Shown: in pieces, positions 37,247 through 46,339 of the stretch
How the letters are laid out: every line of letters begins with the position of its first letter
Numbering within the stretch: the first letter of the stretch is position 1
Assembly: GCF_024508295.1 (NCBI RefSeq)
Contig: NZ_CP101990.1
Coordinates: forward strand, 248,001-312,000
Source of the DNA: Aeromicrobium duanguangcaii
GTDB lineage: Bacteria > Actinomycetota > Actinomycetes > Propionibacteriales > Nocardioidaceae
Length of the DNA stretch: 64,000 bases
Direction: 5' to 3'
The notes under the pieces: generated by a model
Told to the model about the DNA's origin: nothing
What the model saw: the letters and a program-made list of their open reading frames with translations, nothing else
Databases searched by the model: none
Program-made: the position numbers and the translations under genes

Positions 37247-37684
37247 ATGTCCCACGATTCCGTGGTCGACCCGCGTGCCCTGCGCTTCGGCGCCGCGCTG
37301 ACCGCCGTCGTCCTGGCCCTGGCCCTCGTCCTGCCGTCGCCGGCGCGCGAGATCGTCCTGGCCGTCCAGACGGTGGTCTTCGCCCTCGGCGTGTTCGTCT
37401 CGCTGTCGGCGTCGCCGTGGTCCTGGCTGTTCCGCACCGTCGTCCGTCCGCGGGTCGGCGCCCCGGATCGCACGGAGGACGCGCGGCCGCCGCGCTTCGC
37501 CCAGGCCGTCGGACTCACCTTCGCCCTGGTCGGACTGGTCGCCCTGCTGACCGGTGCCACCACCGTCGGACTCGTCGCCGTGGGCTTCGCGTTCGTCGCC
37601 GCCCTGCTCAACGCCACCACGGGCTTCTGCCTGGGCTGCGAGCTCTACCTGACCACCCGTCGCCTCGCCAGAACCCTGGCCTGA
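37247..37684 (+). CDS. DUF4395 membrane protein
   Basis: 145 residues, ATG at 37247 with GGAGA 7 nt upstream. The DUF4395 pattern is clear: VDPRALRFGAALTAVVLALA at the start and TTGFCLGCELYL near the end, with four transmembrane helices. The paired cysteines in the final motif are conserved. Genes of this family are usually linked to thioredoxin-like and sulfurtransferase genes, as here. Role unknown; a membrane partner in sulfur or thiol transfer is inferred. Confidence 0.85.
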   Translation: MSHDSVVDPRALRFGAALTAVVLALALVLPSPAREIVLAVQTVVFALGVFVSLSASPWSWLFRTVVRPRVGAPDRTEDARPPRFAQAVGLTFALVGLVALLTGATTVGLVAVGFAFVAALLNATTGFCLGCELYLTTRRLARTLA

Positions 37685-37735
37685 TCGCCCGAGCCAACCG
37701 TCACCACCATCACTTCGCAGAGGAAAAGGAACACC

Positions 37736-38584
37736 ATGAGCCGCGAGACCGCACTCGTCACCGCTGACTGGGTCGAGGACCACCTGAACGATCCGAGCGT
37801 CGTCCTCATCGAGGTCGACGAGGACGCCGAGGCCTACGACAAGGGCCACATCCCCGGCGCGATCAAGCTGGACTGGAAGAAGGACCTGCAGGACGGCGTC
37901 CGGCACGACTTCATCAGCAAGGACCGCCTCGAGAAGCTGCTGAGCGAGAAGGGCGTGTCCACCGACGACACGGTCGTCTTCTACGGCGGCAACAACAACT
38001 GGTTCGCCGCCTACGCGTACTGGTACCTGAAGTACTACGGCCACCAGAACCTGCGCCTGCTCGACGGCGGCCGCAAGAAGTGGGAGCTCGACAGCCGCGA
38101 GCTCACCGCGGACCCGGTCACCCGCGAGGCCACCACCTACACGGCGCAGGAGCCCGACGAGGACATCCGCGCCTACCGCGACGAGGTCGTGGCGGCCATC
38201 GGCACCCAGAACCTCATCGACGTCCGCAGCCCCGACGAGTTCGCCGGTCGCCTGCTCGCCCCGGCGCACCTGCCGCAGGAGGCCGCGCAGATCGGTGGCC
38301 ACATCCCCACCGCCGGCAACGTGCCGTGGAGCAAGGCCGCGAACGACGACGGCACCTTCAAGAAGGACGAGGACCTCAAGGCCCTCTACGCCGACGCCGG
38401 CCTCGACGAGGGCAAGGACACGATCGCGTACTGCCGCATCGGCGAGCGCAGCTCGCACACGTGGTTCGTCCTGAGCGAGATCCTGGGCTACCCGAACGTC
38501 AAGAACTACGACGGCTCGTGGAGCGAGTACGGCTCGCTGCGCGGCGTGCCGGTCGCGGTCGGCGATGAGCCGGGGGAGGCCTGA
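37736..38584 (+). CDS. Thiosulfate sulfurtransferase (rhodanese), CysA2/SseA type
   Basis: 282 residues, ATG with GAGGAAAAGG upstream. Two rhodanese domains are present: an N-terminal inactive one (FYGGNNNWFAAYAYWYLKY) and a C-terminal catalytic one with Cys233 in YCRIGERSSHTWF. It moves sulfane sulfur from thiosulfate to acceptors such as thiols or cyanide. In Mycobacterium tuberculosis the equivalent gene (cysA2) is followed by sseC, as here, and is controlled by a cysteine leader peptide. Confidence 0.92.
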   Translation: MSRETALVTADWVEDHLNDPSVVLIEVDEDAEAYDKGHIPGAIKLDWKKDLQDGVRHDFISKDRLEKLLSEKGVSTDDTVVFYGGNNNWFAAYAYWYLKYYGHQNLRLLDGGRKKWELDSRELTADPVTREATTYTAQEPDEDIRAYRDEVVAAIGTQNLIDVRSPDEFAGRLLAPAHLPQEAAQIGGHIPTAGNVPWSKAANDDGTFKKDEDLKALYADAGLDEGKDTIAYCRIGERSSHTWFVLSEILGYPNVKNYDGSWSEYGSLRGVPVAVGDEPGEA

Positions 38585-38585
38585 C

Positions 38586-38882
38586 ATGTGCGGAGCGATC
38601 AAGGGAGGACCGAGCCTGGAGGGCGTCGACGTGACGAACCAGGCCGTCATCCAGGGCGTCGTCCTGCGTGACGAGCAGCCGGTCGGCAACGCCTACGTGC
38701 GCCTGCTCGATCGCAACGGCGAGTTCACCGCCGAGGTCCCGACGTCGGCCACCGGTCAGTTCCGGTTCTTCGCCGCCCCGGGCACCTGGACGCTGCGCAC
38801 GCTCGCGCCGCGCGCCGAGGTCGTCGACTCGCAGGTCGTGGCCGCCAAGGGCTCGGTCGCGGACGTCGCGGTCGCGATCTGA
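38586..38882 (+). CDS. sseC: SseC-like DUF1416 protein
   Basis: 98 residues, ATG at 38586 just after the sulfurtransferase stop. The start MCGAIKGGPSL and the segment VIQGVVLRDEQPVGNAYVRL identify DUF1416, a small beta-sandwich (carboxypeptidase-regulatory-like) protein. The N-terminal Cys2 is conserved. It always accompanies the sulfurtransferase in actinomycetes, but its biochemical role is not settled. A strong hairpin terminator follows. Confidence 0.88.
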   Translation: MCGAIKGGPSLEGVDVTNQAVIQGVVLRDEQPVGNAYVRLLDRNGEFTAEVPTSATGQFRFFAAPGTWTLRTLAPRAEVVDSQVVAAKGSVADVAVAI

Positions 38883-38896
38883 CCTGAGACGAGACC

Positions 38897-38928
38897 AGAG
38901 GCCGGGACCCACTGGGGTCCCGGCCTCT
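38897..38928 (+). terminator. Hairpin terminator after sseC
   Basis: A perfect 14-bp stem (38897-38910 with 38915-38928) with loop ACTG ends the sulfur-transfer operon. Confidence 0.8.
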
Positions 38929-39083
38929 TCTCGTCCCCGCGGCGCGCGGTGATCGCGCCTCGCAACCCACGGTGACGATCCCCTTCCCGCCGCTGCAGGT
39001 TCGGTCGTATCGTCATCGGACGTGCCGCTCGGGCGCCGAGGACGCGTGCCGCGTAGCGCTCCGGAACGAGCAGGGGGACGACC

Positions 39084-40409
39084 ATGGCGCTGGCGCTCGC
39101 TGACGGCACGCACGAGTCCCCACCCCCGCCGGACCCGCCGCGAGCCCGCGGGTCGTCACTCGCCGCCGTCCCGCTCGCGGCGGTCGTCACGGCCGCGACC
39201 CTGGGCCTGATCCAGGTCGTGGCGCTCGACGCCTGGGCCGGGTTCCGCGACAAGACCCTCCACGAGGTCATGATCCGGTGGGACGCGGGGTGGATGACCA
39301 AGATCGCCGAGCTCGGCTACTTCGGGTTCTCGGTGTCGCCGGACCCCGAGGAGTTGGAGTGGCAGTCCGTGGCGTTCTTCCCCGGCTACCCGGTCCTGGT
39401 CAGGATCGTCTCGGCGCCGTGGGCCGTCCTCGGCGGCGAGCACGCGACCTTCGCCGGGGCGCTCGTGGTGTCCGCGGTGGCCTCGCTGGTGTTCGCCTGG
39501 GGCATCGCCCAGCTGGCCGTCGACATCTGGCAGCGCCGGCGCACGGCGCCGGGTCGGCCGACGCAGCAGGACCTGTCTGTCCGGGCCCGGGTGGCGCTGG
39601 CGGTCGCGGTCTGCGTCCTGGCCTTCGGCGCGCCGATGGCCTTCATCTACTGGATGCCCTATTCCGAGGCGTTGTTCAGCGCGCTCGTGGTGTGGGCGCT
39701 GGTGATGGTGCTGCGGCGGCGCTTCCTCGCTGCCGGCGTGCTGACGCTGTTCGCCGGGCTGACCCGGCTCACCGTCATCGCCCTGCTGCTGACGCTGTGC
39801 GCCGTGGCCGTCGTCGAGCTGTGGAAGTGGTCCCGGCGGCGGATCGACTTCCCCTTCGCGGCCGTGGCCGCCCCGGCTGTCGGGAGCCTCGGCATCGGCG
39901 CCTACCTGGCCTGGGCGAACCGCCAGGTCGCCGACATCGGCGGGTACTTCGCCGCGCAGAAGCGCGGATGGAACTCCGAGTTCGACTTCGGCGCGGGGAC
40001 GCTGGCCTGGGTCCGTGAGCACCCGGTCCTCCGCGAGACGGGCGACCACGACGCCGTCGCCTACGTCCTGTCCACCTGGGTGATCGTCTTCGCGGTCGTC
40101 CTGTGCGTGGCGTCGTTGTGGCCGCTCCTGCGGGGATGGCTGCCGTGGCCGGTCTGGCTGACGGCCGTGCTGGTCGCCGGGAGCGTCCTGGGCTCGAACG
40201 GGATCATGCACGCCCGCCCGCGACTGCTGCTGATGCCCGTCCTGTTCCTGCTGCTGCCGTTCGTCGTGCGCGGCGTGCAGTGGGCAGCGTCCGACCGTCC
40301 GGGCCGCGTGCGTCGGGGCGCCCTGCTGGCCGGGGCGGGGGTCCTGTGGTGCGCGCTGGGCTTCGGGATCTTCGGCTGGATGGCCGTCGAGTTCCGCTAC
40401 GGCATCTGA
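39084..40409 (+). CDS. PIG-V-like membrane mannosyltransferase
   Basis: 441 residues, ATG with AGGGGG upstream. About nine to ten transmembrane helices. The first extracytoplasmic loop has IRWDAGWMTKIAELGY and then FFPGYPVLVR, the catalytic-loop pattern of PIG-V (GPI mannosyltransferase II-like, PF04188) GT-C enzymes. It probably transfers mannose from polyprenyl-phosphate-mannose to an extracytoplasmic glycolipid or protein. The GDP-mannose genes at 32-35 kb and the GT2 gene at 8.2 kb could supply the donor. Confidence 0.78.
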   Translation: MALALADGTHESPPPPDPPRARGSSLAAVPLAAVVTAATLGLIQVVALDAWAGFRDKTLHEVMIRWDAGWMTKIAELGYFGFSVSPDPEELEWQSVAFFPGYPVLVRIVSAPWAVLGGEHATFAGALVVSAVASLVFAWGIAQLAVDIWQRRRTAPGRPTQQDLSVRARVALAVAVCVLAFGAPMAFIYWMPYSEALFSALVVWALVMVLRRRFLAAGVLTLFAGLTRLTVIALLLTLCAVAVVELWKWSRRRIDFPFAAVAAPAVGSLGIGAYLAWANRQVADIGGYFAAQKRGWNSEFDFGAGTLAWVREHPVLRETGDHDAVAYVLSTWVIVFAVVLCVASLWPLLRGWLPWPVWLTAVLVAGSVLGSNGIMHARPRLLLMPVLFLLLPFVVRGVQWAASDRPGRVRRGALLAGAGVLWCALGFGIFGWMAVEFRYGI

Positions 40410-40416
40410 CCCGCCC

Positions 40417-40494
40417 CCCATCCCGAGATTTGCTCCTAGTCCTACCTTTCAACCCGCTTGAAAGGTAGGAAGCGGAGCAAATCACCACGATGGG
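40417..40494. repeat. Nested palindromic element at a convergent gene end
   Basis: Three concentric stems: CCCATC (40417-40422) with 40489-40494; GATTTGCTCC (40427-40436) with 40474-40483; CCTACCTTTCAA (40441-40452) with 40458-40469, loop CCCGC. The middle and inner stems are perfect and separated by TAGT/AAGC bulges. It is markedly more AT-rich than its surroundings. It may be a terminator, but its size and layering suggest a REP/MITE-like repeat. Confidence 0.7.
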
Positions 40495-40546
40495 CGGCTA
40501 CGTCCTGTCGACGACGAACCCGGCCGTCCCTCGGGAGGGCGCGGCG

Positions 40547-41014
40547 TCAGCTGAGATCGCGGTAGTGGTCGAGCAGCCGCGAGAGGACGCCGAGTGCCTC
40601 CTGCATCTCCTCGATGTGGCCCGGGTCCAGGACCCGCAGCATCTCCTTGAGGCCCGTGGTCGAGATGCCCTTGGTGCGCGGCAGGTACTCGACCCGGCAC
40701 AGGTCGGACAGGTCGTCGAACTTGCCCGCCCAGTCGTCGCCCATCACGAACAGGTCGACCTGGTGCTCGACGATGTCACGACGCTTCTGCTCCCACGACT
40801 CCTCCGGCAGGACGAGGTCGACGCCCTTGATCGCGCCGACGATCTCGGCGCGATCGGCGTAGGGCACCACGGTGCTCTTGCCCTTGCCAGAGTTGAACTC
40901 GTCGGTGGAGACGCCGACGATCAGCCGGTCCCCCATGGAGGACAGACGCTCCAGCAGGCGCAGATGGCCGATGTGGAACAGGTCGAAGGTTCCGTAGGTC
41001 AGGACGGTCGTCAC
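40547..41014 (-). CDS. tagD: Glycerol-3-phosphate cytidylyltransferase family protein
   Basis: 155 residues, GTG at 41014 (protein VTTVLTYGTFDLFHIGHLRL) with TATCCT 6 nt upstream (leaderless). The HxGH motif (HIGH) and RTKGISTT are the two cytidylyltransferase signatures and both are intact. It would make CDP-glycerol from CTP and glycerol-3-phosphate, the donor for TagB/TagF enzymes such as the one at the left edge. A CDP-ribitol or ADP-heptose variant is less likely given RTxGISTT. Confidence 0.88.
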   Translation of the reverse strand: MTTVLTYGTFDLFHIGHLRLLERLSSMGDRLIVGVSTDEFNSGKGKSTVVPYADRAEIVGAIKGVDLVLPEESWEQKRRDIVEHQVDLFVMGDDWAGKFDDLSDLCRVEYLPRTKGISTTGLKEMLRVLDPGHIEEMQEALGVLSRLLDHYRDLS

Positions 41015-41087
41015 GGACTCAGGATACGGACGCCCGGAGCCACGGCGTCCGGCGGCGAATCCGGGCGCGTCGGGATACGTTCGGGCC

Positions 41088-41501
41088 ATGACCGACTGGC
41101 AGGATCCCGAAGCCGTGTCCCTGATGCTGGACGACCTCGAGACGTGGGCCATCGTGGGGTTGTCGACCAACACCTCGCGCACCGCGTACTCGATCGCCGA
41201 GCTGCTGCAGCGCCGCGGCAAGCGCATCGTCCCCATCCATCCCGACGCTCCCGTCGTGCTGGGGGAGCAGGGCTACGCGAGTCTCGCCGACGTGCCGTTC
41301 CCGATCGACGTCGTCGACGTGTTCCGCCGCCCGGACCAGGCCGGCCCGTTCGCCGACCAGGCGGTCGAGATCGGCGCGAAGGCCGTGTGGTTCCAGCTCG
41401 GGGTCATCGACGAGGCCGCGTTCGAGCGGACGATCGCCGCCGGCGTGCCGATGGTGATGGACACGTGCCCGGCGATCGAGTGGAACCGCCGCGCCCGCTG
41501 A
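41088..41501 (+). CDS. CoA-binding domain protein
   Basis: 137 residues, ATG at 41088 with TACGTT at 41076-41081, 6 nt upstream. A Rossmann-like CoA-binding fold (PF13380): ETWAIVGLSTNTSRTAYSIA, then RGKRIVPIHPDAP, and near the end a conserved DTCPAIEW. Homologues bind CoA; no enzyme activity is established. It is divergent from tagD and convergent with the LCP gene. Confidence 0.88.
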   Translation: MTDWQDPEAVSLMLDDLETWAIVGLSTNTSRTAYSIAELLQRRGKRIVPIHPDAPVVLGEQGYASLADVPFPIDVVDVFRRPDQAGPFADQAVEIGAKAVWFQLGVIDEAAFERTIAAGVPMVMDTCPAIEWNRRAR

Positions 41502-41504
41502 GGC

Positions 41505-42611
41505 TCAGGAGACGTCTTCGGCGTCTGGCAGGACGTCGTCGGGGTACTTCTTGAGGTAGCGGCCCATGCGGTCGTCGCCCAGCGCCGTGAACAGCTCGGC
41601 CAGCTTGTCCGGCTGCAGGATCACGACGCTGCCGTAGGTGGGATCGGTCTGGGTGCCCTGGACCGGCGCGGTCATGAAGGTGACGTCGTCGGTGGTGATG
41701 CCGCGCAGCGACAGGGCCAGCTTGGCCATCGCCGTGCCGGACCAGCCCTCGTCGACCGTGAGGTTGTCGGTCAGCGCCGACACCGTCTTGGTCAGCTTGT
41801 TCGGGTTGGTCGTCACGCCCGAGCTGAGCATCTTGCCCATCAGCGCGCGCATGAAGTTCTGCTGGCGCTTGATGCGGTCGAAGTCACCGCCGGCCAGTCC
41901 GTAGCGCGTGCGCACGTAGTCGAGCGCCTTCTTGCCCTCGAGCGTCTGCTTGCCCGCGTTCCACTGGATCTTCTGCTGCGGGTCGTAGAACGAGCGAGGG
42001 ATCGTGACCTCGACACCGCCGACGGCGGACGAGAGATCCTTGAAGCCCGCCCAGTCGATGATCGCGAGGTGGTCCATCTTCAGGCCCGTGAGCTTCTCGA
42101 CCGTGTTGATCGTGGCGACCGGGCCGCCCATGGAGAAAGCGGCGTTCAGCTTCTCGGAGTGGGTCGTCTTGCCCTCGGTGTCGTAGATCGGGACGAACGA
42201 GTCGCGCGGCAGCGAGACCAGGTAGACCTTCTTCCGGTCAGCCGGGATGTGGACGATCATCAGGGTGTCGCTGCGGTACTTGCCGACGGGCCAGTCGCCG
42301 GAGGCGGCGTCCTCGGCGATCGTCGTGTTCTTGGGCTGGCCCTTCTTGGGCTCGCCCTTGTCCGAGCCGAGCAGCAGGACGTTGAGGGCCCGGCCCTCGT
42401 CGGGGTCCGGGGCGCTCTTCGGGTTGAGCTTGACGGTCTCGACGTCGTCCAGCTTGCGCTTGAGGTTCCAGGCATAGGCGGCGCCGCCGACCAGCGGCAG
42501 CAGCACGATCAGCACGACGGACCAGACGATGGCAGGGTGGCGCTGGCGGAACGAGCGACGGTTCGACGCACGCGATCCGGGTTTCCGGACCGCCTCGGGT
42601 GCGTCACTCAC
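41505..42611 (-). CDS. LytR-CpsA-Psr (LCP) family cell-wall glycopolymer ligase
   Basis: 368 residues. GTG at 42611 is preferred over GTG at 42614 because GAGGAG is then 7 nt upstream. A short cytosolic tail, one membrane helix (AIVWSVVLIVLLPLVGGAAYA) and an extracytoplasmic LCP domain. Motifs: LLLGSDKG, RSDTLMIVHIPADRKKVYLV and SLPRDSFVPI, with the pyrophosphate/lipid-binding arginines. LCP enzymes attach teichoic acids, arabinogalactan or other polymers to peptidoglycan. The nearby tagD and the glycan genes at the left edge fit that job. Confidence 0.9.
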   Translation of the reverse strand: MSDAPEAVRKPGSRASNRRSFRQRHPAIVWSVVLIVLLPLVGGAAYAWNLKRKLDDVETVKLNPKSAPDPDEGRALNVLLLGSDKGEPKKGQPKNTTIAEDAASGDWPVGKYRSDTLMIVHIPADRKKVYLVSLPRDSFVPIYDTEGKTTHSEKLNAAFSMGGPVATINTVEKLTGLKMDHLAIIDWAGFKDLSSAVGGVEVTIPRSFYDPQQKIQWNAGKQTLEGKKALDYVRTRYGLAGGDFDRIKRQQNFMRALMGKMLSSGVTTNPNKLTKTVSALTDNLTVDEGWSGTAMAKLALSLRGITTDDVTFMTAPVQGTQTDPTYGSVVILQPDKLAELFTALGDDRMGRYLKKYPDDVLPDAEDVS

Positions 42612-42681
42612 CACTGTTCTCCTCGTCTCTCCTCGTCGTCGACAACCTCCCCAGTATGACGGGCCATGCTGAGAGATCCCT

Positions 42682-43107
42682 TCAGGAATCCAGCACGATC
42701 GTCACGGGGCCGTCGTTGACCAGCTCGACGGCCATGTCGGCCCCGAACACGCCACGCTCCACCGGAACCCCGCCGGCCTCGACGGCGGCGCAGAACCGCT
42801 CGTAGAGCGGCTCGGCGACGGGCCCGGGGGCGGCTGCTCCCCAGGAGGGTCGTCGGCCCTTGCGGGTGTCGGCGTACAGCGTGAACTGGCTGATCGCCAG
42901 GACGCCGCCGCCGATCTCGTCGACCGACTGCTCGCCGGCCATGATCCGCAGCCGCACGATCTTGGCCGCGAGACGGTCGGCGTCGTCGGGGGAGTCCTCA
43001 TGCGTCACACCCAGCAGGACGACCAGTCCGGGGCCGTCCAACCGGCCCACGACCTCGTCCTCGACCCGGACCTCGGCCCGGCTGACCCGTTGCACCACCG
43101 CACGCAT
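42682..43107 (-). CDS. dtd: D-aminoacyl-tRNA deacylase
   Basis: 141 residues, ATG at 43107 (protein [18 protein letters not shown]) with TACGCT 6 nt upstream (leaderless). The two diagnostic motifs are intact: [17 protein letters not shown] (SQFTL) and [18 protein letters not shown] (the Gly-cisPro-type region). It releases D-amino acids from tRNA, protecting translation. It is divergent from the nitrobindin gene; the two leaderless starts are 48 bp apart. Confidence 0.95.
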   Translation of the reverse strand: MRAVVQRVSRAEVRVEDEVVGRLDGPGLVVLLGVTHEDSPDDADRLAAKIVRLRIMAGEQSVDEIGGGVLAISQFTLYADTRKGRRPSWGAAAPGPVAEPLYERFCAAVEAGGVPVERGVFGADMAVELVNDGPVTIVLDS

Positions 43108-43155
43108 GGCAGGAGCGTATCGGCGACTTCGTGACCGGCCGATAGCATGGAACCC

Positions 43156-43650
43156 ATGGCCTTCCAGATCCCCAGTGACCTCCACCCTGATCTGATGCCG
43201 GTGGCGTGGCTCCTCGGGACGTGGCACGGCAACGGCCGCGGCGACTACCCGACGATCGACGCCTTCAGCTACGAGCAGGACGTGGTCTTCGCGCACGACG
43301 GACGGCCGTTCCTGCACTACTTCAGCCGCGCCTGGATCACCGACGACGAGGGCGAGCGGGTGCGCCCCGGCGCGCTCGAGACCGGTTTCCTGCGTCCGTC
43401 CGGCGAGGGCAAGGTCGAGCTCGTGCTCGCGCACCCCACCGGCTACGCCGAGATCTGGTACGGCGAGACCGATGGGGCCCGCATCACGCTGGCGACCGAC
43501 GTCGTCGCCCGCACGGTGAGCGCGAAGGAGTACACCGCAGGTCAGCGCATGTACGGGCTGGTCGAGGGCGCGCTGATGTACGCCTACGACATGGCCGCCG
43601 AGGGCCAGCCCATGCAGTCGCACCTGTGGGGGAAGCTCGAGCGTGTCTAG
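43156..43650 (+). CDS. Nitrobindin-like heme-binding beta-barrel protein
   Basis: 164 residues, ATG at 43156 with TAGCAT at 43143-43148, 7 nt upstream. The family motif is [17 protein letters not shown]-terminal SHLWGKLER carries a candidate heme-ligand His. These FABP-like barrels bind ferric heme and convert peroxynitrite to nitrate. The ygfZ start overlaps its end by 8 nt, so it is in an operon with ygfZ and the DEAD-box gene. Confidence 0.9.
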   Translation: MAFQIPSDLHPDLMPVAWLLGTWHGNGRGDYPTIDAFSYEQDVVFAHDGRPFLHYFSRAWITDDEGERVRPGALETGFLRPSGEGKVELVLAHPTGYAEIWYGETDGARITLATDVVARTVSAKEYTAGQRMYGLVEGALMYAYDMAAEGQPMQSHLWGKLERV

Positions 43651-44569
43651 CCCGCTGCTGAGCCGACCGGGCGCCGTCGAGGCCGAAGGGCACGACGCCG
43701 GCGTCGCGGCGCACTACGGGTCGTCCTTCGCCGCCGAGCAGCGCACCCTGCTGTCCGGCGACGGCTTCGTCGACCTCTCGCACCGTGACGTCCTGCGCAT
43801 CACCGGCCCGGACCGCCTCACCTGGCTGCACTCGCTGACGACGCAGTACCTCGAGGGCCTGGCCGTCGGCCGCTGGACCGACGTCCTGCTGCTCTCGCCG
43901 CAGGGCCGTATCGAGCACGACTTCAGCGGCCTCGACGACGGCGAGACGTTCTGGGCCCACACCGAGCCCGGCGCCGGCGCCGCACTCATCGACTTCCTCG
44001 ACCGGATGCGCTTCATGTCCCGCGTCGAGGTCGCCGCCGTCGACGGCCGGTTCGTCGTCGGCCGCTACGCCGGTGGCCTCGCCACCGAGTTCGTCGAGGA
44101 CCTCGACGCCGTCGCGGGCACCCCCGTCGGCGTCTACGCCTGGGAGGCGCTGCGCATCGCCGCGGGCCGCCCCCGGTTCGGACTGGACACCGACGAGCGC
44201 ACGATTCCCAACGAGGTGGGCCTGCTCGGGTCCGCCGTACACCTCGACAAGGGCTGCTACCGCGGACAGGAGACGGTCGCCCGGGTGCACAACCTCGGCC
44301 GTCCCCCGCGCCGGCTGACCCTGCTGCACCTCGACGGCTCCGTCGACCACCTGCCCCCGCACGGCGCGGACGTCCTGCTCGGCGACAAGGTCGTCGGACA
44401 GGTCGGCAGCGCCGCCCGGCACCACGAGCTCGGGCCGATCGGCCTGGCTCTTCTCAAGCGCAACACCCCGGTCGATGCGACGCTCCTGGCCGACGGCGTA
44501 GCCGCCGCGCAGGAGCCGATCGTCGACCCCGACGCAGGCCTGCACGTGCGGGCCGGATTGAACATGTGA
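43643..44569 (+). CDS. ygfZ: YgfZ/GcvT-like folate-binding protein
   Basis: 308 residues, GTG at 43643 overlapping the nitrobindin gene. The defining motif KGCYRGQE with Cys205 is present, and the GcvT-like fold is seen in [18 protein letters not shown] and [12 protein letters not shown]. YgfZ-type proteins use folate to help build or repair certain iron-sulfur clusters. It overlaps the helicase start by 1 nt. Confidence 0.92.
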   Translation: MSSPLLSRPGAVEAEGHDAGVAAHYGSSFAAEQRTLLSGDGFVDLSHRDVLRITGPDRLTWLHSLTTQYLEGLAVGRWTDVLLLSPQGRIEHDFSGLDDGETFWAHTEPGAGAALIDFLDRMRFMSRVEVAAVDGRFVVGRYAGGLATEFVEDLDAVAGTPVGVYAWEALRIAAGRPRFGLDTDERTIPNEVGLLGSAVHLDKGCYRGQETVARVHNLGRPPRRLTLLHLDGSVDHLPPHGADVLLGDKVVGQVGSAARHHELGPIGLALLKRNTPVDATLLADGVAAAQEPIVDPDAGLHVRAGLNM

Positions 44570-46338
44570 TGACCGAAGCCCCCTCCGAAATCCCCTCGTT
44601 CGACGACCTCGGCCTGGACGAATCCCTCGTCCAGGTCGTGCGCGCCCTCGGCTACGAGACGCCCAGCCCCATCCAGGCCCAGGCGATCCCCGCCCTGCTC
44701 CAGGGCGGTGACGTGGTCGGGCTGGCCCAGACCGGCACCGGCAAGACCGCCGCGTTCGCGCTGCCCATGGTCCAGCGCCTGGACCCGCGCTCCTCGCACA
44801 CCCAGGCCCTCGTGCTGGCGCCCACCCGCGAGCTGGCCCTGCAGGTCAGCGAGGCCATCCAGAGCTACTCCTCCGGCACCGGACTGAAGGTCCTGCCGGT
44901 CTACGGCGGCCAGAGCTACGGCGCCCAGCTGTCCGGGCTCAAGCGCGGCGCCCAGGTCGTCGTCGGCACCCCCGGTCGCGTGATCGACCACCTCGAGCGC
45001 GGCTCGCTCGACCTCTCGGCCCTCGAGATGCTCGTCCTGGACGAGGCCGACGAGATGCTCAACATGGGCTTCGCCGAGGACGTCGAGCGGATCTTGGCCG
45101 ACACCCCGGAGTACAAGCAGGTCGCGCTGTTCTCGGCCACGATGCCCCCGGGCATCCGCCGACTCGCGAAGAAGTACTTGCACGACCCGCAGGACATCTC
45201 GACCCCGCAGGCCACGCGCAGCACGACGAACGTGCGCCAGCGCTGGATGCCGGTCTCGCACCACAACAAGCTCGACGCCCTGACGCGCGTGCTCGAGGTC
45301 GAGCAGGGCGACGCCATGCTGATCTTCGTCCGCACGAAGTCGGCCACCGAGGAGCTCGCCGAGAAGCTGCGCAGCCGCGGCTACACCGTGGCGGCACTCA
45401 ACGGCGACCTCGCCCAGGCCCAGCGTGAGCGCACCGTCGGCCAGCTCAAGAGCGGTGTCGTCGACATCGTCGTCGCCACCGACGTGGCAGCCCGCGGACT
45501 CGACGTCGACCGGATCACCCACGTGGTCAACTACGACATCCCGCACGACCCCGAGGCGTACGTGCACCGCATCGGCCGGACCGGCCGCGCCGGTCGTTCG
45601 GGCGATGCGATCGTGTTCGTCACCCCGCGCGAGCGCGGCATGCTCAAGTCCCTCGAGCGAGTCTCGGGTCGGCCGGTCGAGCAGATGGCCGTGCCGACCC
45701 CCGACGAGGTCAACGCCAAGCGCGCCGACCGGTTCGCCGCCTCGATCACCACGGCGATGGGCGACCCGGAGTTCGAGGTCTACAAGGGCCTCGTCGAGCA
45801 GTACGCGCAGCAGCATGACGTCGACATGACCGACATCGCCGCCGCGCTGGCCGTCATGAGCCAGGACGACAAGGCGTTCTTCCTGCGCCCCGACCCGCCG
45901 CAGGAGAAGCGCGAGCCGCGGGAGCCGCGCGAGAAGCGTGAGCGCACCGAGCGCCCGTCTTCCGACGGCATGGCGACCTACCGGCTCGCCGTGGGCAAGC
46001 GCCACAAGATCCGGCCGTCGATGGTCGTCGGCGCGCTCGCGAACGAGGGCGGACTGAAGCGCTCGGACTTCGGCAAGATCACCATCGGTGTCGAACACAC
46101 GCTCGTCGAGCTCCCGGCCGACCTGCCGGATGAGGTGTTCGACCTGCTGGCCAACACGCGGATCTCGGGCAAGAAGATCGACATCGCGCCCGACTCGGGT
46201 CGTCCCGGCGGCGAGCGCAAGAAGAGCTACTCCAAGCCGGCCGGCAAGACCTACTCGAAGGGCTCGGGGTCGTACTCCAAGGGCAAGCCCGAGCACGACT
46301 CGGCCGGCGCGAAGAAGCCCCGGCACAAGAAGGACTGA
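44569..46338 (+). CDS. deaD: DEAD-box RNA helicase (CsdA/DeaD type)
   Basis: 589 residues. ATG at 44569 overlaps the ygfZ stop (TGATG); GTG at 44566 is possible. Helicase motifs in order: AQTGTGKTAA (Walker A), PTRELALQ, VLDEADEML, SATMP and HRIGRTGRAG. After ~residue 440 there is an acidic/basic linker, a DbpA-type RNA-binding domain (YRLAVGKRHKIRPSMVVGAL) and a basic tail with repeated SYSKG/TYSKG. This order is typical of cold-shock and ribosome-assembly helicases. It ends 2 bp before a large palindromic element. Confidence 0.93.
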   Translation: MTEAPSEIPSFDDLGLDESLVQVVRALGYETPSPIQAQAIPALLQGGDVVGLAQTGTGKTAAFALPMVQRLDPRSSHTQALVLAPTRELALQVSEAIQSYSSGTGLKVLPVYGGQSYGAQLSGLKRGAQVVVGTPGRVIDHLERGSLDLSALEMLVLDEADEMLNMGFAEDVERILADTPEYKQVALFSATMPPGIRRLAKKYLHDPQDISTPQATRSTTNVRQRWMPVSHHNKLDALTRVLEVEQGDAMLIFVRTKSATEELAEKLRSRGYTVAALNGDLAQAQRERTVGQLKSGVVDIVVATDVAARGLDVDRITHVVNYDIPHDPEAYVHRIGRTGRAGRSGDAIVFVTPRERGMLKSLERVSGRPVEQMAVPTPDEVNAKRADRFAASITTAMGDPEFEVYKGLVEQYAQQHDVDMTDIAAALAVMSQDDKAFFLRPDPPQEKREPREPREKRERTERPSSDGMATYRLAVGKRHKIRPSMVVGALANEGGLKRSDFGKITIGVEHTLVELPADLPDEVFDLLANTRISGKKIDIAPDSGRPGGERKKSYSKPAGKTYSKGSGSYSKGKPEHDSAGAKKPRHKKD

Positions 46339-46339
46339 C

